A DNA stretch of 34,682 nt from Crocinitomicaceae bacterium (GCA_025210175.1 JAOASF010000129.1:1-34682), one strand, 5' to 3'. Numbered from the stretch's first letter, positions 1 through 6,382 are shown. Numbers and translations: made by a program. The notes: generated by a model from the letters alone, not told the origin.

Positions 1-69
1 CCTGAAGGAACTCATTTACACGAAATTATTCAATCTTTAAAATTTCTGAATGTACCTAACATCAACTAA
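1..69 (+). CDS. C-terminal end of a cassette gene (cut by window edge)
   Basis: Frame 1 is open from the first base and reads PEGTHLHEIIQSLKFLNVPNIN before TAA at 67-69. The last codons run into the R'' box and left arm of the first attC site, a common arrangement in cassettes. Too little is visible to assign a family. It could also be chance, since only 22 codons are seen. Confidence 0.5.
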   Translation, partial: PEGTHLHEIIQSLKFLNVPNIN

Positions 70-133
70 AAGCCACGGGCTGAACAACCATATCCAAGAA
101 GCCCGTGTCTCCTAGTTGAGAACCGTTGTAAGC
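54..133 (+). repeat. attC site 1
   Basis: The R'' box ACCTAAC (54-60) fits RYYYAAC. CAACTA (63-68) pairs with TAGTTG (113-118), and CACGGGCT (74-81) pairs with AGCCCGTG (100-107). The core ACC-GTTGTAAGC has its GTT at 125-127. The bulges and the unpaired spacer between core and stem are typical of attC. The left arm is shared with site 7. Confidence 0.85.
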
Positions 134-151
134 AATGCAAGAAAGACTCCG

Positions 152-865
152 ATGAACAAATTGCCACTTGACATACAAATTAAGTTCTTCAAAGTTTATA
201 ACGATGAAATTTCCGTTGCAGACTTTGAAAAGTGGCTCTATTCCAAAAAAGACCTTGAAAAACTTTTAGACAATGACACCTATATCGACTTGATTTCATT
301 GAACTTCAAAGACCGACATGTAAAACATGAAATGGGAAAAATTATCGACTCATTTTTGGACTTTGGTAAATTTGAAGAGAGAAAATTGAGAAAGATATTG
401 ACAGACCTGATTAACCGAACAGACGACTTTGCTAAGTCATTGATTGACACATATGATTTCTATTGTTCAGGCTACAATTTCTTTGACAACCTTGGCTTAG
501 GTTACGGCCTGACTTTCTCTGAAGACTTTTGGGACTACAGTGATTGGGAGAACCTAACTTCTGAACAGAAAAAGAACAGAATAGACCGAATCTACCCTGG
601 AGTTAAAAGTGAAGCTGAATTAGTATTAAAGTGGCTTGATGAAAAGAAAATTGTTCCAACAGGACAGACGGACGAAATTGGTCATTATGATTACATCGAC
701 CACAGAACTGAAGCTGAAAGAAAACTTAGGACCATTGAAACGATAGAAATTGAAGAAAATAAAGAAGCACTGCTTACAACATCGGGTATGAGCAAGCGGG
801 CAGACAGTGCTAAATCAAACGATAATCCTTTAAACAAAATTTGGTCTTGGTTGACAGGTAATTAG
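152..865 (+). CDS. Uncharacterised acidic cassette protein, 237 aa
   Basis: The first ATG after the cassette boundary is at 152. A TTG at 116 would also be in frame, but it lies inside the preceding attC and is less likely. The protein is soluble, without signal peptide or membrane segment, and rich in Asp, Glu, Lys and aromatic residues. Its first 100 residues (a YNDEIS...FEKWLYS...LISLNFK pattern) resemble small immunity-like proteins, but I cannot name a family with confidence. The last 29 residues are encoded within the closing attC (site 2): the left stem arm and the 72-nt loop are translated, so the C-terminus is probably not conserved in homologues. It is the only gene of cassette 1. 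Confidence 0.8.
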   Translation: MNKLPLDIQIKFFKVYNDEISVADFEKWLYSKKDLEKLLDNDTYIDLISLNFKDRHVKHEMGKIIDSFLDFGKFEERKLRKILTDLINRTDDFAKSLIDTYDFYCSGYNFFDNLGLGYGLTFSEDFWDYSDWENLTSEQKKNRIDRIYPGVKSEAELVLKWLDEKKIVPTGQTDEIGHYDYIDHRTEAERKLRTIETIEIEENKEALLTTSGMSKRADSAKSNDNPLNKIWSWLTGN

Positions 866-906
866 CTTTTAAAGCCCGCCTGCTCATACCCATGGCCGTT
901 AGTAGC
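772..906 (+). repeat. attC site 2 (overlaps the gene it closes)
   Basis: The R'' box GCTTACAAC (772-780) is the exact reverse complement of GTTGTAAGC at 125-133, the start of the same cassette. The stem 784-801 pairs with 874-891 at 17 of 18 positions around a 72-nt loop. The core GTT is at 898-900. The right arm closely resembles that of site 7. Confidence 0.85.
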
Positions 907-917
907 AATTGAAGTAC

Positions 918-1319
918 ATGCCAACCATACTAAAAAAACTTAGCATTCAGAGAACACAAAGGTTAACTAATGGTATAATTAGTCTTGTTCTTTTTGTTTG
1001 GATTCTATCCATTCAAGAGCATGTTTATTATTCAAGTGGGATGCGAGAGCACTACAAATTTGACGTTCTTCTTTTTATGTTCGGCTTATACATAACGCAG
1101 ACCATATTGAATAAAAAATGGTTAAACATTATACTTTTAACCACGTACTTTTTCTTATTATTTTATGTCTTCTATTCGTATGTGTACGCATTTTTCGATG
1201 AGAATGATAACATAATAAATAAGCAATATGGCATTGTAATTAAGACTTGGGGGACATTTTTAAAATGTGCTACATTGGTTACCGCTATTTGGATTACAAA
1301 AAGAACAAGACCAAATTGA
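918..1319 (+). CDS. Small integral membrane protein, 133 aa
   Basis: Start chosen at ATG 918, 19 nt after the cassette boundary; an in-frame TTG at 909 is the alternative. Four hydrophobic segments are visible (about residues 20-36, 51-66, 70-90 and 113-127) in a basic protein ending KRTRPN. No conserved motif was recognised and no function is assigned. It is the single gene of cassette 2, unidirectional with its neighbours. No promoter box was seen between the boundary and the start, so it probably depends on upstream readthrough. Confidence 0.75.
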   Translation: MPTILKKLSIQRTQRLTNGIISLVLFVWILSIQEHVYYSSGMREHYKFDVLLFMFGLYITQTILNKKWLNIILLTTYFFLLFYVFYSYVYAFFDENDNIINKQYGIVIKTWGTFLKCATLVTAIWITKRTRPN

Positions 1320-1323
1320 AAAT

Positions 1324-1410
1324 GCTACTAACAGCGCCTACACTACACCCAGCTAATTCCCTAACTTTAGGCAAGGCCGCGCGCAGTGTAGCCGCGGACC
1401 GTTATTTGTA
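1324..1410 (+). repeat. attC site 3
   Basis: R'' GCTACTAAC (1324-1332) is the exact reverse complement of GTTAGTAGC at 898-906, the start of cassette 2. CTACACT (1338-1344) pairs with AGTGTAG (1385-1391). The core GTT is at 1401-1403. It belongs to the same sequence family as sites 10 and 15. Confidence 0.87.
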
Positions 1411-1864
1411 ATAGAATCATACTCACTACGGCTAGAATCTATCTAAAAAATTGTCTTTAAAATTTGCCGGTAAGGTTGTATGGGCTTTGCTTTCGCGAGG
1501 GCTGTCTAAGACACAGGTGTAAGAGCATGCTCTGAGCAGGCATCCTAAACTGTAGTTCATAAATCAAGAGATTGAAAATGGTGATTAGGAAAGTGCTGGT
1601 TATGAAAAGAACAACCACGAGGATTCTTGAATACATAAGTAAAAAAGATTGGGCGAGAAACAGTGCCGGCAAATTTCAAAGCCAAGCTTCCACTTCGGAG
1701 CTCCAGCACGTGATGCCATGGTATATGAAAATCGTGGTTTAATATATACATTAGTCATACCGTCGTGGTATTACACTCGAAAGAAATACAAATAACACGC
1801 AGTAAGCAATATGGCGCTTAGTGTATACCCAAATGATGGCGCCACATCGCCTACTGCGGAACCG
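1402..1864 (+). other. Integron cassette 3 without a convincing gene
   Basis: This 463-bp cassette has an intact attC, and its first 10 nt exactly match its R'' box, so it is a genuine unit. The best plus-strand ORF is 1578-1742 (54 codons, ATG, no recognisable family). Two minus-strand ORFs (1457-1672 and 1557-1751) overlap each other, have low-complexity hydrophobic translations and run against the cassette direction, so I do not call them. It may be an empty or pseudogenised cassette, or carry a small RNA or small protein. Confidence 0.6.
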
Positions 1865-1873
1865 TTATGCACC
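1787..1873 (+). repeat. attC site 4
   Basis: R'' TACAAATAAC (1787-1796) is the exact reverse complement of GTTATTTGTA at 1401-1410. CGCAGTA (1798-1804) pairs with TACTGCG (1852-1858), and GGCGC (1813-1817) pairs with GCGCC (1839-1843). The core GTTATGCACC starts at 1864. Same family as sites 6 and 8. Confidence 0.9.
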
Positions 1874-1887
1874 ATGAAAATATCTGA

Positions 1888-2520
1888 ATGAAACTCTATT
1901 GTATAAGTGGCCTTGGTGTCAATGAAAAAGCATTTAAAAATTTTGCTCCCAAAGGTTTTGATCTTCGCTTTATAAAATGGATTTCCCCGAAACCAAATGA
2001 ATCAATTAAGGAATATTCGAACAGGATATTTGAAACCCAAATCAATGAAGAAGATTATTGCCTATTAGGTTTATCCTTTGGCGGATTGGTAGCTCAAGAA
2101 ATTGCACAAACACACCCTCCAAAAAAACTGTTTTTAATTTCATCTTTGGCTGACAAAAGTGAAATTCCCTTCCTTCTTAGAATAGGATTGAATTCCGGAA
2201 TTCACTCGTTTCTGCCAAGTCAACTTTTTAAATCAACCAATTCAATAACAACATGGTTTTTCGGTATTCAAAAAATAGAAGACAAGAATTTGTTACATGA
2301 AATATTGGGTGAAACAAATACACAATTTCTGAAATGGGCATTAAGTGTAATCAAAAAATGGAAGCCCATAAGAAATATTAATCCTATTCGGATCCACGGA
2401 GCAAATGACAAAATGATAAAGCCAAGAAAACAAATTGATACATTAATCAATGGAGGCCACTTTATGATAGTTTCTAAGGGCAAAGAAATTTCGGATATAT
2501 TTGAAAAATACGGTGCATAA
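1888..2520 (+). CDS. Alpha/beta-hydrolase, 210 aa
   Basis: This small alpha/beta-hydrolase fold protein has the nucleophile elbow GLSFGG (Ser63), an acid candidate in RIHGANDKMI (Asp174) and a histidine candidate in NGGHFMI (His191), so the catalytic triad looks complete. There is no signal peptide, so it is likely cytoplasmic. The substrate cannot be inferred. It starts with ATG 23 nt after the cassette boundary; an earlier ATG at 1874 is in another frame. The stop codon TAA is itself part of the R'' box of the closing attC. It is the single gene of cassette 4, with no promoter box seen. Confidence 0.88.
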   Translation: MKLYCISGLGVNEKAFKNFAPKGFDLRFIKWISPKPNESIKEYSNRIFETQINEEDYCLLGLSFGGLVAQEIAQTHPPKKLFLISSLADKSEIPFLLRIGLNSGIHSFLPSQLFKSTNSITTWFFGIQKIEDKNLLHEILGETNTQFLKWALSVIKKWKPIRNINPIRIHGANDKMIKPRKQIDTLINGGHFMIVSKGKEISDIFEKYGA

Positions 2521-2597
2521 CATCACCTACAGTCCAGGCGGCACGAACACACTCGAAAGAAAGCCGCCCGTCCCGTAGCTGAAGACCGTTAAGCACA
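2512..2597 (+). repeat. attC site 5
   Basis: R'' GGTGCATAAC (2512-2521) is the exact reverse complement of GTTATGCACC at 1864-1873. GGCGGC (2537-2542) pairs with GCCGCC (2563-2568), and CTAC (2527-2530) pairs with GTAG (2575-2578). The core GTT is at 2588-2590. It is nearly identical to site 12. Confidence 0.9.
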
Positions 2598-2626
2598 ATG
2601 AAGTATATCGTGTAAGTGAATTAAAT

Positions 2627-2634
2627 TATCTTTG
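2627..2634 (+). promoter_or_regulatory. Cassette-borne -7 promoter box (TATCTTTG) for the MntA/HepT pair
   Basis: It is a perfect match to the Bacteroidota TAnnTTTG -7 element, placed 7 nt before the antitoxin ATG. Transcription would start at or just before the start codon, giving a nearly leaderless mRNA. No clear -33 box was seen. Confidence 0.6.
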
Positions 2635-2641
2635 AAAAAGA

Positions 2642-2950
2642 ATGGTTCAACTGATAGAAATAAATAAAGAGGCGATCATAAAATTATGCAGCAAGCATTT
2701 TGTTGATAAGCTTTTTTTGTTCGGTTCGGCGGTAAGAAATGAAATGACGAGCCAAAGCGATGTTGATCTGTTAGTAGAATTTTCTGAGAGCATTCCTTTA
2801 TTAGATTATGCCGACAATTATTTCTCCTTGAAGTTTGGCCTCGAAGAAATCCTGAACAAAAATGTTGATTTGGTTTCGTTTAAATCGTTGAAAAACGAAA
2901 TTTTAATAAACGAAATCAACAATTCCAAAGTCGAATTATATGCAGCCTAA
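2642..2950 (+). CDS. mntA: MntA-type nucleotidyltransferase antitoxin, 102 aa
   Basis: This minimal nucleotidyltransferase-fold protein has the complete GSx10DxD signature (Gly28-Ser29, Asp40, Asp42) followed by LLVEF. In the MntA/HepT family the antitoxin neutralises HepT by transferring AMP groups to a tyrosine near the toxin active site. Its 3' end overlaps the toxin gene by 11 nt, the classic antitoxin-first layout. It sits in cassette 5 behind its own -7 box. Such pairs are frequent stabilisers of large cassette arrays. Family and partner are clear; activity is inferred. Confidence 0.92.
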   Translation: MVQLIEINKEAIIKLCSKHFVDKLFLFGSAVRNEMTSQSDVDLLVEFSESIPLLDYADNYFSLKFGLEEILNKNVDLVSFKSLKNEILINEINNSKVELYAA

Positions 2951-3281
2951 ACTGTTAAAGTTTATTCTTGATATTGAATCGGTAATTGATGAATTGGAGC
3001 AGGTCAAGGTGAAAGCTATGAACGATTTCACATTATTTAAAGCTGATATTTTACTGCAAAGAGCAGCAGAGAGAGGTTTGGAAATTATTGGAGAAGCAGT
3101 TCGTAAAATAAGAGACAATCACCCAGAGGTTAAAATCAGTGCTGCCACTCAAATTATTGGTTTGAGAAATTTAATTGCTCATGCCTATGATACTGTTGAA
3201 CCAGAAATGATTTGGGCTATTATCATGAAGGATATTCCAACTTTGAAAACTGAAATCCTGGAAATAAAGAAATGTGCTTAA
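2940..3281 (+). CDS. hepT: HepT-like HEPN ribonuclease toxin, 113 aa
   Basis: This all-helical HEPN protein (DUF86 type) has the toxin motif Rx4HxY intact as RNLIAHAY (Arg76, His81, Tyr83). Family knowledge says the Arg and His form the RNase site of a dimer and the Tyr is the residue modified by MntA. The start ATG at 2940 lies inside the antitoxin gene, so translation is coupled. The stop codon falls in the R'' box of the closing attC (site 6). Length and motif indicate an intact toxin. Confidence 0.93.
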   Translation: MQPKLLKFILDIESVIDELEQVKVKAMNDFTLFKADILLQRAAERGLEIIGEAVRKIRDNHPEVKISAATQIIGLRNLIAHAYDTVEPEMIWAIIMKDIPTLKTEILEIKKCA

Positions 3282-3359
3282 CACGCAGTAAGCAATATTG
3301 CGCTTAATGTCTACTCGAAAAACGGCGCCACTTCGCCCACTGCGAAACCGTTATAACCA
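3273..3359 (+). repeat. attC site 6
   Basis: R'' TGTGCTTAAC (3273-3282) is the exact reverse complement of GTTAAGCACA at 2588-2597. CGCAGT (starting 3284) pairs with ACTGCG near 3339-3344, and GCGC/GCGC forms the inner stem. The core GTTATAACCA starts at 3350. Same family as sites 4 and 8. Confidence 0.9.
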
Positions 3360-3374
3360 ATTAAACCCAACACA

Positions 3375-3797
3375 ATGAAAATTACATTAATATTTTTTAT
3401 AGTACTCCTTTCCAATTGGAGCCTTGCATGTAGTTGTGATGAAACTAATTCTGTAAAGGAAGAGTTAGCAATTTCTGACGCTGTTTTTGTTGGCAAAATA
3501 TTGAGCTCAACTCAAGTTCAAATTGGAAATTATTTGAAAAATGAGTTCAAAATTGAAATATTAAACTTAAAAAAAGGACACTTTTCAAAAGACACTATTA
3601 GCGTTTATACTGGTATTAGCTCTAGGGATTGTGGAGTTGAATTCGAAATAGGTGAAGTTTACATCATATATGGGGTGAACTCATTCGGAGATATAGAATT
3701 TGGGAAAGGGGAAAACTCAATATGGACATATAGCTGTCTAAGAACAAAAAGGTATAATAAATCCGAGATCGATGAGATAACAAACGAATTAAAATGA
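3375..3797 (+). CDS. Secreted NTR/TIMP-like domain protein, 140 aa
   Basis: A Sec signal peptide (about residues 1-18, IFFIVLLSNWSLA) is followed immediately by CSC. The pattern after it (ISDAVFVGKIL..., a LKKGHF segment, ISVYTG...DCGVEFEIGEVYIIYG) is that of the netrin/TIMP-like (NTR) beta-barrel domain found in small exported bacterial proteins. Four cysteines (CSC, DCG, YSC) could form the usual disulfides in the periplasm. Cleavage before CSC means a lipoprotein cannot be excluded, though the lipobox is weak. It is the single gene of cassette 6, and its role is unknown. Confidence 0.82.
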   Translation: MKITLIFFIVLLSNWSLACSCDETNSVKEELAISDAVFVGKILSSTQVQIGNYLKNEFKIEILNLKKGHFSKDTISVYTGISSRDCGVEFEIGEVYIIYGVNSFGDIEFGKGENSIWTYSCLRTKRYNKSEIDEITNELK

Positions 3798-3798
3798 G

Positions 3799-3881
3799 TG
3801 GTTATAACATCAACTAAAAGCCACGGGCTGAACAACCACTACCGAGAAGCCCGCCTGCTCATAGCCCAACCGTTATACACA
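3799..3881 (+). repeat. attC site 7 (hybrid arms)
   Basis: R'' TGGTTATAAC (3799-3808) is the exact reverse complement of GTTATAACCA at 3350-3359. The left half matches site 1 (CAACTAAAAGCCACGGGCT), whereas the right half (GCCCGCCTGCTCATA then CCGTT) matches site 2. Only GGGCT/AGCCC near the loop pairs well. The core GTT is at 3872-3874. Confidence 0.8.
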
Positions 3882-3934
3882 ACTAATATTGAACATATAT
3901 AAGAGCTTGTATAAATGTCAAAACGTATTACACT

Positions 3935-4423
3935 ATGAAAATTTTATTAATAATTCCCTTACTTTATTCTTTCTATACTTTCGGACAAGGTGGTTGGGAT
4001 ATAGGATACGTTGATATTGATTCTGTTGGAAATGAATATATCGGACAAGATGTAAAAATTGATTTTCTCAAAGCCCCCGAAACACAATCGGTAAATCCCT
4101 TAGAAATAAGGAAAATCATATCAAATGAGGACTCGGCTTTTATTGAAATTAATGGTAAAAAAATTCAATTAAAGGAGAGAAGAAACATCTACGATGATTG
4201 GGGGTTTTATGATGAGCAATATCTAGAATGTGTACATTTTGGTACAACTGAAACCCTTCGAATTTATCATACTGTAATTGAAGAAATAAGCGCTGAAGGA
4301 TTAAAAGTCAGGTTTTATTTCGAAATATCATCTAGCGGAAATCAACAATCTCAACCAAGACGAAGATGTGAAAGCATATGGATTGAGAAAAGTAAATTAA
4401 ATGGAATATTGATAAAGACTTAA
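3935..4423 (+). CDS. Secreted protein of unknown function, 162 aa
   Basis: A hydrophobic N-terminus (KILLIIPLLYSFYTFGQ) looks like a Sec signal peptide cleaved near residue 17. The mature part is acidic, with two cysteines (LECVHF and RRRCESIW). No family was recognised. It is the single gene of cassette 7, starting 62 nt after the boundary. No clear -7 box was seen in that leader, so expression probably comes from upstream. Confidence 0.75.
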   Translation: MKILLIIPLLYSFYTFGQGGWDIGYVDIDSVGNEYIGQDVKIDFLKAPETQSVNPLEIRKIISNEDSAFIEINGKKIQLKERRNIYDDWGFYDEQYLECVHFGTTETLRIYHTVIEEISAEGLKVRFYFEISSSGNQQSQPRRRCESIWIEKSKLNGILIKT

Positions 4424-4429
4424 ATATGC

Positions 4430-4512
4430 GTTTAACACGCAGTAAGCAATATTGCGCTAAGTGTATACCCTAAAGATGGCGCCACACCACCTACAGCGAA
4501 ACCGTTATAGCA
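4430..4512 (+). repeat. attC site 8
   Basis: R'' GTTTAAC (4430-4436) fits RYYYAAC but differs by one base from the reverse complement of the cassette 7 start (GTTATAC). The arms CGCAGTA and TACAGCG pair with one mismatch, and GCGC/GCGC forms the inner stem. The core GTTATAGC starts at 4504. Same family as sites 4 and 6. Confidence 0.85.
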
Positions 4513-4530
4513 CATAAACGAAGAAAACCC

Positions 4531-4538
4531 GATATTTG
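4531..4538 (+). promoter_or_regulatory. Probable -7 box (GATATTTG) for the DUF433/DUF5615 pair
   Basis: It matches TAnnTTTG at seven of eight positions and lies 4 nt before the ATG at 4543, the same placement as in the other two toxin-antitoxin cassettes. It would give a leaderless or nearly leaderless transcript. Confidence 0.45.
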
Positions 4539-4542
4539 TAAC

Positions 4543-4764
4543 ATGAGCATTCAGCAATACATAGAAATCAATCCAAACGTCCGCTTCGGGAAGCCAATTA
4601 TTAAAGGCACCAGAATTAGTGTGTCGGATGTTTTGAATTGGCTAGCGAATGGTATGACCCAAGAGGAAATAATCACGGACTTTCCTGAATTATCTATTGA
4701 TGCAATTAAGGCATGTCTTTTCATGGCATCAGAAAGAGAAGGTCATATCAGCATTGCTTCATGA
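4543..4764 (+). CDS. DUF433 family antitoxin, 73 aa
   Basis: It shows the DUF433 pattern: IEINPNVRFGKPIIKGTRISVSDVLNWLANGMTQEEIITDFPELSIDAIKACL, with the conserved FGKPxIKGTRI loop and a helix-turn-helix-like segment (residues 25-60). DUF433 proteins are small DNA-binding antitoxins paired with DUF5615 PIN-like partners, and exactly such a gene follows with an ATGA overlap. It is in cassette 8 with a near-consensus -7 box just upstream. Confidence 0.9.
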   Translation: MSIQQYIEINPNVRFGKPIIKGTRISVSDVLNWLANGMTQEEIITDFPELSIDAIKACLFMASEREGHISIAS

Positions 4765-5108
4765 AACTATTGTTCGACCAAAATATTTCATTTCGATTAA
4801 TTAAGTTGCTTAAGGATGAATTTCCTCAAGCAGAGCAAGTCCGTACTCTGGGATTGGAAAACAAATCAGATAAAGAGATTTGGGAATATGCTCGTGATGA
4901 AGATTGGACGATAGTAACGTTTGATTCGGACTTTTATGACTTCTCTGTAGTTTGGGGTCATCCTCCTAAAGTGGTTTGGTTAAGATCGGGAAATCGAACT
5001 ACTGCTGAAATAAAGAAAATTATGCTCAAGCACAAATTGACAATGGAAGAATTTGTGAAGGATAAGGAATTATCGTGTTTGGAAATAATAAATAAGCACG
5101 CGCTATAA
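4761..5108 (+). CDS. DUF5615 PIN-like toxin, 115 aa
   Basis: It starts MKLLFDQNIS and carries VTFDSDFYD, so acidic residues Asp6, Asp55 and Asp57 are placed like those of the PIN-like DUF5615 family, the usual partner of DUF433. The presumed activity is RNA cleavage, inferred from the PIN-like fold. The ATG at 4761 overlaps the antitoxin stop (ATGA). A start 48 nt upstream is possible but would overlap the antitoxin more. The stop TAA at 5106-5108 lies in the R'' box of attC site 9. Confidence 0.9.
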   Translation: MKLLFDQNISFRLIKLLKDEFPQAEQVRTLGLENKSDKEIWEYARDEDWTIVTFDSDFYDFSVVWGHPPKVVWLRSGNRTTAEIKKIMLKHKLTMEEFVKDKELSCLEIINKHAL

Positions 5109-5185
5109 CCGGCGTTACAAAAAATAAGACCACGTGGTTGTTCCAGAGAAAGGCCTTACTTTTCGTATCTGCAAACCGTTTGGTG
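5102..5185 (+). repeat. attC site 9
   Basis: R'' GCTATAAC (5102-5109) is the exact reverse complement of GTTATAGC at 4504-4511. The stem has AC, AAAAATAAG and CC on the left pairing with GG, CTTACTTTT and GT on the right (one G-T), with single-base bulges. The core GTTTGGTG starts at 5178. The sequence is unlike the other families. Confidence 0.85.
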
Positions 5186-5200
5186 ACATAGGTTAGACAA

Positions 5201-5725
5201 ATGAACTCACAAAAAGAGAAATTAAAGAGAGAGGTATTTAAAAAGGTAACTACGGGAGTTGCCTCTTTAGGCTTTAGTAAAGGGAGCCGACAATTTTGGT
5301 TCATCGAAAAGGAACATTTTTTTTATTTCTTCCATCTGCACTCCTACTCCTTTAATTACTCATTTAGAATTCATCTAGGAATAAGAATTAAAAATGACAG
5401 TTTTGAAGCTATTTCATTGAATGGGCCAAGTAGGAATCAAGTTATGTCCAAGTACTTTAAACTATTTAATAACAAATGCACTTTCGAATATTCCTCGAAT
5501 GAAATAGACCTAAGCAAATGCTCTAAAAATATTATTGAATATATATCTCGAACAGGTCTACCCTGGTTTAATCATTGGACACTCGACAGATTGGTATCGG
5601 AAGAAGGCAAGAAAATTCAATCTAATGAAAGCATTGAAATGTTGAAAAGAGCTATTGAAGGTGAGAAAATTGGCAAAAACCTTGATCAAACCTATCACTT
5701 GCTCGGAATAAAAAAAGGTACGTAA
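5201..5725 (+). CDS. DUF4304-like protein, 174 aa
   Basis: The N-terminal pattern (an F..V...LGFSKGSRQFWF...HFFYFFHLHSYSFNYSFRIHLGIRI arrangement) fits DUF4304 proteins, a family common in cassettes and near polymorphic-toxin immunity loci, but unassigned biochemically. There is no signal peptide or transmembrane segment. ATG 5201 is 22 nt after the boundary of cassette 9. The family call is moderate; the coding call is strong. Confidence 0.75.
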   Translation: MNSQKEKLKREVFKKVTTGVASLGFSKGSRQFWFIEKEHFFYFFHLHSYSFNYSFRIHLGIRIKNDSFEAISLNGPSRNQVMSKYFKLFNNKCTFEYSSNEIDLSKCSKNIIEYISRTGLPWFNHWTLDRLVSEEGKKIQSNESIEMLKRAIEGEKIGKNLDQTYHLLGIKKGT

Positions 5726-5792
5726 CCTAACAGCGCTACACCACACCCAGCAAATTTCCTAACTTTAGGCAAGACCGCGGACCGCTAGCGCC
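5725..5792 (+). repeat. attC site 10 (damaged)
   Basis: R'' ACCTAAC is at 5725-5731. The body matches site 3 up to AACTTTAGGCAAG, then lacks about 15 nt, including the GTGTAG right arm. The core reads GCTAGCGCC instead of GTT. The next R'' box (GGCGTTAAC) predicts an original GTTAACGCC, so two substitutions have occurred. Probably a poor substrate now. Confidence 0.75.
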
Positions 5793-5827
5793 ATTTGAGA
5801 ACATTCGGTAAAAAAACAAAAATGGGG

Positions 5828-5835
5828 TATCTTTG
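5828..5835 (+). promoter_or_regulatory. Cassette-borne -7 promoter box (TATCTTTG) for the RelE/ParE-type pair
   Basis: It is a perfect TAnnTTTG element, identical to the box in front of MntA/HepT, ending 3 nt before ATG 5839. The predicted mRNA is leaderless or nearly so. Confidence 0.6.
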
Positions 5836-5838
5836 AAT

Positions 5839-6066
5839 ATGGACTCAGCAGAATTACATAAATCAAAAATAGAACTTGCTAAAATGATATTATCCATTGA
5901 AAGCGAAGCTATTATTGAAAAAATAATGAACCTTTTACGCTCGGAAGAAATTGACTTTTGGGACGAATTAACGGATGAACAAAAGGCTGATATTGAGCTT
6001 GGAATTCAACAAGCCGACCAGGGACTAACAATTCCGCTAGAAGATGTCCTCAAAAAAATATCCTGA
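5839..6066 (+). CDS. Antitoxin of a RelE/ParE-type module, 75 aa
   Basis: This short acidic helical protein has the pattern ...ELTDEQKADIELGIQQADQGLTIPLEDVLKKIS, typical of addiction-module antitoxins whose C-terminal tail (GLTIPLEDVLKKI) binds a RelE/ParE toxin. ATG 5839 is chosen; TTG at 5833 would lie inside the promoter box. The gene overlaps the following toxin by 23 nt. It is the first gene of cassette 10, behind its own -7 box. Confidence 0.85.
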   Translation: MDSAELHKSKIELAKMILSIESEAIIEKIMNLLRSEEIDFWDELTDEQKADIELGIQQADQGLTIPLEDVLKKIS

Positions 6067-6382
6067 GACCTTAAAAGTCACTTTCACACCACTCGCTGAA
6101 AAAAGACTGATTAAACTGCTCGAGTATTTGGAAGCAGAATGGTCCAGAAAAACTAGAGACAAAGTTTTAGCTAAAATTCTCGTAGATATAAAGCGAGTTT
6201 CGCAGTATCCCATTAGCTGTCCAGAGTCCAAAATCAAAAGAGGATTACACCAATGTGTGGTGAATAAACAAACCTCATTTTATTATCGAGTTAAAACCGC
6301 TAAAAGCAGCAGCGAAGCTAAATCGGAACTAGAAATAATCTCAATTTTCGATAACCGACAAAAAGTAAAAAATAGGCGTTAA
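6044..6382 (+). CDS. RelE/ParE family toxin, 112 aa
   Basis: This basic protein has the ParE/RelE layout: TFTPLAEKRLIKLLEYLEAEWSRKTRDKVLAKILVDIKRVSQYPISCPES, then KIKRGLHQCVVNKQTSFYYRV and a terminal strand LEIISIFDNRQ. Family members poison gyrase or cut mRNA; the sequence does not settle which. It has an extra low-complexity insert (AKSSSEAKS) before the last strand. Translation is coupled to the antitoxin by overlap. The stop codon lies in the R'' box of site 11. Confidence 0.9.
   Translation: MSSKKYPETLKVTFTPLAEKRLIKLLEYLEAEWSRKTRDKVLAKILVDIKRVSQYPISCPESKIKRGLHQCVVNKQTSFYYRVKTAKSSSEAKSELEIISIFDNRQKVKNRR

Noticed and set aside
1457..1751. Two overlapping minus-strand ORFs in cassette 3
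   Set aside because: They overlap in different frames, run against cassette direction, show no family pattern and lack a promoter.
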